A stretch of DNA of 64,000 nucleotides, from assembly GCA_036346275.1 (NCBI GenBank), contig CM070730.1:42144918-42208917 (forward strand). Reading direction: 5' to 3'. The first letter of the stretch is position 1, and the number at the start of each line of letters is the position of its first letter. The notes beneath the pieces are model-generated. The model did not search any database and was not told the origin of the DNA. It was given only the letters and a program-made list of their open reading frames with translations. Source of the DNA: Otatea glauca (taxonomy: Eukaryota; Streptophyta; Magnoliopsida; Poales; Poaceae). Below, piece by piece: positions 57,701 through 64,000 of this stretch. Both the position numbers and the translations under genes were made by a program.

Positions 57701-57858
57701 CATGTAAGACAACAGTTATTATTAATTAATGAAGTTTATGCTATATTTCGCTGTGTGTGACTATGATAGCATCTATGTTGAGCCTGTGTGCACTAGCGTG
57801 ATCCTGAACTAGTGCGGTATACACAGAGGGTCCGGATTTGCAAATTCGGGTCCCGACA
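54747..57858 (+). mobile_element. S3: solo LTR (3.1 kb), TSD GAAGT
   Basis: TGTAACATCCCAAAATTTGG to GGGTCCCGACA, flanked by GAAGT at 54742-54746 and 57859-57863, inserted between ORF1 and ORF2 of element D. It includes a TATA box (GGCTATAAAAGCC, 55400-55412) and a GC-rich leader (55430-56030). It lacks the TGACGTCA cluster seen in C, S2 and F. No primer site or coding sequence. Overlapping ORFs in 55060-56056 are GC-rich shadows. Confidence 0.93.
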
Positions 57859-58115
57859 GAAGTCCTTAGTATTGTACTGTTAGGGATGTAAAATATTATC
57901 TACATGAATGAAAACTTTTGGGTTTGAGAAATTTTCGTATCCCTTGGATTGCATTCATAAATATTAAACATAAAAGTTAAGTTTTTCTTACGACATTGCA
58001 AACCTTCTAACAAAGATGCATGGTGAGAGAAAAACTATTGTAATCCTTTTCTTCTCATTTGAAATATTATATTTTTATATTATTACTAATTATTTTCTCT
58101 TTCTAATAATTTCAG

Positions 58116-58598
58116 ATGGCTAAAAACATGAACTGGTCTGATATTGCAAGAGAGCTGGCTAAAAATTTAGGTCATAAAAAGCATGCACCTATTTTCGATA
58201 TGAAGCAAACACCATTTGGATATAAAGTTTCTAGCTATGCCTCTACGATTCTTGAAGGCCAAAAATTGCATCATAACGTGAAGCACCATAATAAATCTAA
58301 GCATGAAGCAATTCAGGAGTCAGGCCGCAAGCTTATGCGCCGGATATGCAAAGCACACCATATTAATATGAAGGCATATGTCCGCTCATATGAGGCCTAT
58401 GTGGTGTCTCAAATTTCAGCAAGAGGACCAAGGCGACGGGTTGGAAATCGACGCGAATATTTGCGCCAATTCCAACTAGTTGGAGCGCAAAACACTCCAC
58501 CCTTACCTTCCAGTTCAGAGAGTAGCTGTGATGGGGATTCACCACCTTCATATCCAGTAGTTCGAGGCGTAGGGATCATATCTAGCAACACTAATTGA
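58116..58598 (+). CDS. ORF2 of element D: 160-aa dsRNA-binding-fold candidate
   Basis: Unrecognised by name. Residues 8-80 fit a dsRBD by eye: helix 1 (SDIARELAKNLG), strand 1 (APIFDMKQTP), strand 2 (GYKVSSYASTI), and a basic final helix (NKSKHEAIQESGRKLMRRI) with the S-K-x-E-A signature. A second conserved block, CKAHHINMKAYVRSYEA, follows, then an Arg-rich stretch (ARGPRRRVGNRREYLRQFQ) and a Ser/Pro-rich tail. The ORF is intact. It lies between ORF1 and gag of element D, and a homologue with the same position relative to gag exists at 27840-28280. Role in RNA binding is inferred only. Confidence 0.6.
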   Translation: MAKNMNWSDIARELAKNLGHKKHAPIFDMKQTPFGYKVSSYASTILEGQKLHHNVKHHNKSKHEAIQESGRKLMRRICKAHHINMKAYVRSYEAYVVSQISARGPRRRVGNRREYLRQFQLVGAQNTPPLPSSSESSCDGDSPPSYPVVRGVGIISSNTN

Positions 58599-58896
58599 GG
58601 AAGCGGTAGAGTCTTATGTTATAGGAATAAGACGTTAGTTAAATTAGACAGTTTGTAATACCTATTCTGATGTATGAAAACTTATGTAATCTTTTGGTAT
58701 TGTATGGCATTTTGTTCCAAAGTTCTCTTTGTATTATCTTATGGATATCTCTCGCTAATATAACTTTGAGGTGAAAATTTTCGATGAGATAATCCTTGTA
58801 GTAGCATAAGTATATAAACATATTTATTATTACAAACAACTACTATATATTTAACATTCATCAGTTCTAATAAAATAATTCTCATTATATTGCAGG
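58599..58896 (+). other. Spacer between ORF2 and gag, element D
   Basis: AT-rich, ends TTGCAGGATGCCAGTAACG. The TTGCAG just before the gag ATG looks like a 3' splice site; the same TTGCAGGATGCC precedes the homologous ATG at 28604. Gag may therefore be expressed from a spliced transcript. Confidence 0.5.
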
Positions 58897-59565
58897 ATGC
58901 CAGTAACGCGCTCGCTTAGTCATATTTTGGAGAGTGAGGCTACCCCCGAGGCTCAATCTCAAAGGAACATAATTCCGACACCGGCCCAACCAAATCTAAT
59001 GCATCCCTCAATGAGAACCTCATCATCCCAACCCGCAGGTCATAATAATCCTCCTCCTCCGGCATAAAATCAACCAAATCCAATCCCGGAAAATCAACTA
59101 CCTGAATCCGCAACCATGGCTCAAGTTCTTGCCATGATTGAGCAAAACCGTCAAACTCAGATTATCCTTCTCCAGCAAATGGTTTAGCATACAGCTAATA
59201 TAGGCACAACCATTGCAAGAGGCGGCAATGGGAACCTTCCCCATTACTCCAAGTTAAATGAGTTTCTTAAAACTCGACCACCCATCTTCTCATCCACAAC
59301 TGATCCATTGGAAGCTAATGACTGGCTTCGTTCAGTCGAAAGTAAGTTGGCCATTGCACAATACAACGACCAAGAGAAAGTACTCTATGCCTCCTACCAG
59401 CTGCAGGGAGCTACGACAGCTTGGTGGGAAAATTTTCAAGCCATGGTACCACCGAATCAAGTCATCCTTTGGGAAGGTTTTAAGGAAGCTTTTCGCAAAA
59501 CTCACATTCCGTCCAGTTTGATGGAATTTAAGAAAATAGAATTCTTGGATCTTCGCAAAGGTAAC
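58897..59565 (+). pseudogene. Gag of element D, N-terminal part, interrupted by element F
   Basis: It starts MPVTRSLSHILESEATPEAQ. Stops appear at about 59067 and 59187, then the classic Ty3/gypsy gag core: FLKTRPPIFSSTTDPLEAND, WLRSVESKLAIAQYNDQEKV, LYASYQLQGATTAWWENFQA and ILWEGFKEAFRKTHIPSSLM. This is the gag of the Del/Tekay-type chromoviruses in grasses, consistent with the long LTRs and tRNA-Met primer site. The ORF is cut at FLDLRKG by the LTR of F (59566). No zinc knuckle is reached. Confidence 0.85.
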
Positions 59566-62500
59566 TGTAACAACCTAAATTTTGCTCTAATTTAAATTTT
59601 GGAGTATTTTTGTTTTTTGATAATTTTTGGGAATTTATTGAAATTTATTTGGATTTATTCAAATATGGCCTTCCTTGAAAACAATTAAATAATGGAAAAG
59701 TTTTTGCAAAATTTTATTGAAAATATTTTATTTGAGTCCCAAATAGCTCAAAGTATTTTCTGGAATTTTTCTAGAATTTTTCTACTATTTTAAAAGCCCC
59801 AAATGATTTAATTGAATTTCTAGAATTATTTTTAATAAGAAATGATTTAAAAATCAGAAGAATAGTACTGGGCCGACCCAACACTGTGCTTAGCCCGACC
59901 CAGCTCGCCGCGCAAACACTAGCGCCGCCCAGCCCGAGCCGTCCAATCCTGATCGAACGCCTGCGAGTGTGCCACGTCGCCCGCGCGTCGCGCCGGATCA
60001 TCGCCGCCGCGAGCGGTGGGATAGGGCCACGTCGCGTCGTCCCCGAGAGATCACCGGAGAGGTGTGGGCTTTGATGGACGTGATTTTCGCCGGCAGTTTC
60101 ACGCACGTCGACGCCCTTTAAGCCGTCTTGGTGAGTGCGTTCTGCAGAGGGCTCAACGCCGCGTCTTTTGACTCCTTGCACGCATGTCGAGACCACCTCT
60201 AGCGCCCGCTGTTGCTCACTGTAGTTGCTTTCCGTTGCCGCCGTTGTTTTTGCTTCCTCCCGTCGTCGTCCGAGCCGCTCCGCCTTGCTCCGACCCCGTC
60301 CCGAGTTCATCGAAGCAAGCCGCATCGAGTGGACCACCCCTTCTCGCCGGAGAAGCCCCGTAGCGCCGTTGGCTGCGTCATCTTCCCAAGCTCCGGCGAC
60401 CTTCTCTTTCTGCGCCGTCGTCGACCTCGCCAACCCTCGCCGACCGTTCGATCTGCATCGCACGTTTTCGGTACGTCCACGTCGCCTTCTCTATTTTCAC
60501 CTAGATTAGATCTGAGTCGTTAGATCAGTTATGGACGGTCTGGATTAACTCTTAGGTTTACACGTTAGTTGAATCTTGATCGTTAGATCTAGAGTGAACG
60601 GCTTGGATTAGATCTATTTTTCCGCGCTATGTTTTTGTCTTAGCCATTGGATCGTTAGTGAACGCGTAGGATTGAGCCACGTTGCGCCATGCACAGTAAA
60701 CAACTCGGATACCATGCCCCCTTGGATTAAATCTCAACGGTGGAGATTAGATCCAGTTTTGCCTTAAGAATCCGCGCCGATCAGATTTGAACGTGCGGCG
60801 GTGATTGCGCCGCGCCTTTGCCGAATCGCGAGCTGACGCGTGATCGTTTTGACCGGGGCAGAGACCAGATCCGGCCGTCGGTTTCGAGCGCACCGATGCG
60901 ATCCTGCCATGTGGCCGCGCGTAAACCGAGACACCGCCGAACGTGCTCGTGATCCAGCCGTTAATTTCGTGTGCGCCGTTGGATATGCGACGCGTGGAGG
61001 CGTGGAGTCCGAGGCGTCGCCGCGTCGGATGCGTGGCTGACCGCCGGATGCGCGATGCGTGTCGCACGCATCTCGGTGCGCTACGGTGCGCGCGAGGAAA
61101 TCTGGCCGTTGATTCAACGAACAGCTCGGATCTTGCCGCGTGGATGCGCTGTTTTGGTGAACCAAGTCCACGGTAGACCAGAGCCGAGCCGTGAACCAAG
61201 GCCATACACCGAGTCGATGTGGCGGCACCAGAGGCTGCCACGTGTCATCGCTGACGTCATTGCTGACGTCATAAATATTTTTTATATATAAAAATATTTC
61301 GACTGAAATTCATTTCTGTGCTGATGTCATCATGATGCGATGCTGACGTCATAAATGTGAATTTTCAGTATAAAAATAATTTGAAAAAATCGGATTTCTT
61401 AATTTCTGTATTTTCAGATTTTATTCAAACTTCAAATGACTATAACATTAGCATTTTAACTCAGTTTTAGGTGATTCAAATTTCTAAAAATTCATAAAAA
61501 TGTGATCTATTTAATGATGATTTTATTTGAATTTTTGAGGTCATATAGTCCTCTGTATTAGCTATTTATTGCATATTTTGTTTATATGCGTAGACGCAAA
61601 TTTTAGGAAAGTTTGAGGAAGATTTCGTCGCTCAAGACCAAGCTACGGGACACGACCAGCAACTCTTTGAAGGCAGGTGATGCTTTGATCATTTTGATCC
61701 CAGCTTTTTAAAATGTAATTTATGCTTTGAAATTATGCATGCTTATTTATTTAAAATGAATCTAATTTAAATTGGGATAACGTAGTTAATCAACCCATTC
61801 TATTATGCCACCTTGAAATTATTAATTGTATGCCCTAAATCATTGTCACCCTAAGTTTGTTTGTACTGGTTGGATAATAATATGATGCCAACACAGGAGG
61901 CTAGACCGTGAGTAGATGCTTAGCCTTGCAACGGGTCATGAATGATCTTTCAAAAAAATGCTACAATATTGACTAATGGAATATTGAATGTATTTTGAAA
62001 GTGGTCTGATGTTGCCACACGATGAGATTGAAGTATGGAGACCTGTGTGGTTCCATACCGATGTGGAGTTATTGCTGGCATGTGTTGCACATTAATCAAC
62101 TGGGTGGGAAATGATTTAGACTGGGGCAAGTGGCAAGAGGCTGTGTGCCTGGTGGGCCTATGTGGCATTGGGTTGATGAGTGTTGTGAGTTTGTGTGCCA
62201 CAATGGGCTGTGTGCCACTGTTGAGTGTTGGAAGTCTTGCCTTGGTTAGTTAAGGACATCACCTTGCAAGCCTTTGATCTGAGTCACCCGTACAACCACA
62301 TATGCGATATGAGGCGGACCTAGTTGATTAGGGTTACGATATCTTTCCTCGATACCTCGGGGTGACGGTGCGGGGTGTATCTGCGGGGGCGCGCACGTGC
62401 TACTGACTTGGTGCCCATCCAACGGTGATTGACTGTCCTATACTTGACTCTGTGTGAGGAAGTGATAGTGAGGGTAATCTGGAGAGGTTCTTTGGTTAAG

Positions 62501-63288
62501 GTAGAGGTTCTGAAAAGCTTTATTACGGACAATCACACGTGTGGTGAGTGGGTGTATCTTGTGGGTAAAGTGTACAACCTTTGCAGTGTCAAAACTATTG
62601 AATAGCCGTGCTCACGGTATTGAGCATTGCTCGTGGATTCTGATCAAGGGTAGATCTTCATAAACAAAATGTGGAAAGGGTGGTGTGTGCAGTATTAAAA
62701 TGCTATTAAGGCGTGTGCCGAGAATCTTGAAGAAAAACCATTTGAAGAAAATAGTATTACTTATAACTGTTCCACTACTTTAAACTAAATAAAATACTGG
62801 TTTAAAAATGCTGTTTGATGCAAGAGAACCATTTAAGCCAATCCTTTGAAATAAGCTTTGCATATAGTACTAGTGCCGCATTCTGTGCATTACTTGTTGA
62901 GTGCCTTGTGTACTCATCCCACCTTGCTTATCAACCCCAACATCAGTGGAGGAGTCTACACCAGCCTGGGAGGAGGAGTACACGAGGACCCGAGCAACTA
63001 GGGGGCAAGCCCAGTCGGATGCCTGTGGAGAGATGGAGGCTTCCACGATATTTATTTATGTTCCACTGTTATTTTCTTTTACTCTGAATACTGTAAGCCC
63101 TGCGTGGCTGTTTTTATGTAAGGAGACCGTAAGGTCGTACAACTCAGTTTATATACATGTTTGCACTATTTATTCTTATATCATTGCGAATATGCGTGAT
63201 GTGCAACCTGTAAAGGCTGTGTGTGCTAGCGTAATCTGGACTAGCACAGAATACACAGAGGGTCGGATTTGCGGTTCGGGTCCCGACA
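59566..63288 (+). repeat. 5' LTR of element F (3.7 kb)
   Basis: TGTAACAACCTAAATTTTGC to TCGGGTCCCGACA, followed by a primer site, so this is a 5' LTR, not a solo LTR. GTAAC (59561-59565) is the expected first copy of the target duplication. It closely matches solo LTR C in reverse. It contains GC-rich leader DNA (59870-60480), repeated AACGG/AGATC motifs (60480-60760) and a TGACGTCA cluster (61247-61350). The ORFs predicted on both strands at 60747-61291 are not conserved coding. Confidence 0.92.
61245..61352 (+). promoter_or_regulatory. TGACGTCA cluster in LTR F
   Basis: GCTGACGTCATTGCTGACGTC, then GATGTCATCATGATG and GCTGACGTCATAAATG, in the same place as the clusters in C and S2. Candidate TGA/bZIP sites; inferred from sequence only. 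Confidence 0.55.
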
Positions 63289-63292
63289 GAGG

Positions 63293-63304
63293 TGGTATCA
63301 GAGC
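63293..63304 (+). other. Primer-binding site (tRNA-Met) of element F
   Basis: TGGTATCAGAGC, four bases after the LTR end, complementary to initiator tRNA-Met. Confidence 0.92.
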
Positions 63305-64000
63305 AGGTTGAGTGTAGGACTTGACCCTTGTTTGGTTGTACCTAAGAGGGTAAAACTATTTTCTAAAAACCTAATCAACTTGAGCAAGAATATCAATGAA
63401 ATCTTGACTTATCTCTTCTCCTTGTTTCATACCTATCTTTGAATTTTTATGATTATTTTACATTTAATTTAAACAAGGTATTTTTTGGCGAGATGAGGAT
63501 GATCCACACCTACGGAGAGCACACAGGAGGATACGCATGAGTTATGGCGTATGATGCGATTGCTCGGAGGTTTTGTGAACCACTTTATCGAGGACTACGG
63601 TGAGTGCAGGCGAGGACTTGACATCGCTGGGATGTCAAGGTCACGATGTATGCTTGGGAGAGGGCGAGGGCGAGCCGTCCTATCTACATTATTGTCAGGA
63701 GTTCTTCTTTTGAGGCTGGTCACGGAGTTACGATCGGATCCGGAGGAGCAGGCGGGAGGCACCGGTCAGGAGCGGCGGCCACAGGACCGGCCGAGTCGAT
63801 GGGGTCATTTGCACCAGCTCTGATGAGTCATCGAGGACGATTCGCCCGATACGAGCACCCATCGGTGTATGCTCGGGAGCGCGGCCGGGTTGGCTCGATG
63901 GTGATCGAGTCTAGTAGAGTATAGTGTCGAGACTCGAATGTTGAGTCGCGTCTTTTGCTTCAGAGTCACCATTAGGTGTGAGTCGTCATAGAGTCCTATG
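63305..64000 (+). other. Leader and start of the internal region of element F
   Basis: A leader with AAAACCTAATCAACTTGAGC is followed by frames of about 90 codons (for example from 63551 and 63646), among them ASRPIYIIVRSSSFEAGHGV and ESMGSFAPALMSHRGRF. They change frame and I cannot assign them. By position they would correspond to ORF1 of D and G, but a dsRBD signature is not convincing here. Confidence 0.45.

Noticed and set aside
63646..63924. dsRBD in the internal region of element F
   Set aside because: RPIYIIVRSSS resembles a first strand, but no G-x-G-S turn or AA helix follows and the frame is broken.

Overview
The window reads as repeat-dense nuclear DNA of a flowering plant, most likely a grass. 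It consists of nested LTR retrotransposons with 5-bp target-site duplications (TSDs), initiator tRNA-Met primer sites, and Tat-lineage Ty3/gypsy elements with the polypurine tract and antisense accessory gene familiar from grass elements. I see no intact host gene, no rRNA or tRNA gene and nothing bacterial. The only non-LTR coding remnant is a broken hAT/ZMYM1-like transposase at 19.8-20.5 kb.

Layout. (1) 1-6655: 3' half of a plus-strand Tat element (A) with integrase, antisense accessory ORF, 80-bp tandem repeats, a small antisense ORF, a duplicated polypurine tract and the 3' LTR. A sits inside an intron of the antisense ORF of a minus-strand element of the same family (B, 6656-13417), which still shows gag, protease, RT, RNase H and integrase. 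(2) 13418-19687: an unassigned piece, then a third Tat-type element (K) whose antisense ORF is split by a 3.6-kb solo LTR (C). K's 3' LTR lies beside the hAT remnant. (3) 21032-45218: very long LTRs (over 4 kb) of a tRNA-Met-primed Ty3/gypsy family in alternating orientation. Between 24.4 and 36.1 kb they form a large imperfect palindrome whose loop carries a gag-like gene with an array of zinc knuckles. A 3.2-kb solo LTR (S2) interrupts one arm. (4) 45010-59565: element D of this family, interrupted by an 8.4-kb Ty1/copia element (E, TSD CTATC), a 3.1-kb solo LTR (S3, TSD GAAGT) and, inside its gag, the 3.7-kb 5' LTR of element F, which leaves the window at the right edge.

The most interesting signal is the coding content of the long-LTR family ahead of and around gag. 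One ORF (intact and minus strand at 39616-40374; broken, plus strand, split between 45419-45725 and 54127-54646) and a second ORF (58116-58598, with a homologue at 27840-28280) both carry what looks by eye like a double-stranded-RNA-binding fold. A derivative in the palindrome loop joins a gag N-terminus to about six CCHC-like knuckles. A family encoding putative dsRNA-binding proteins, with one locus arranged as a hairpin that could make dsRNA, suggests an interplay with RNA silencing. That is inference and needs profile and structure searches. Element names (A, B, C...) are local labels. Boundaries given by TG...CA ends plus TSDs are firm; those inside 36-40 kb are approximate.
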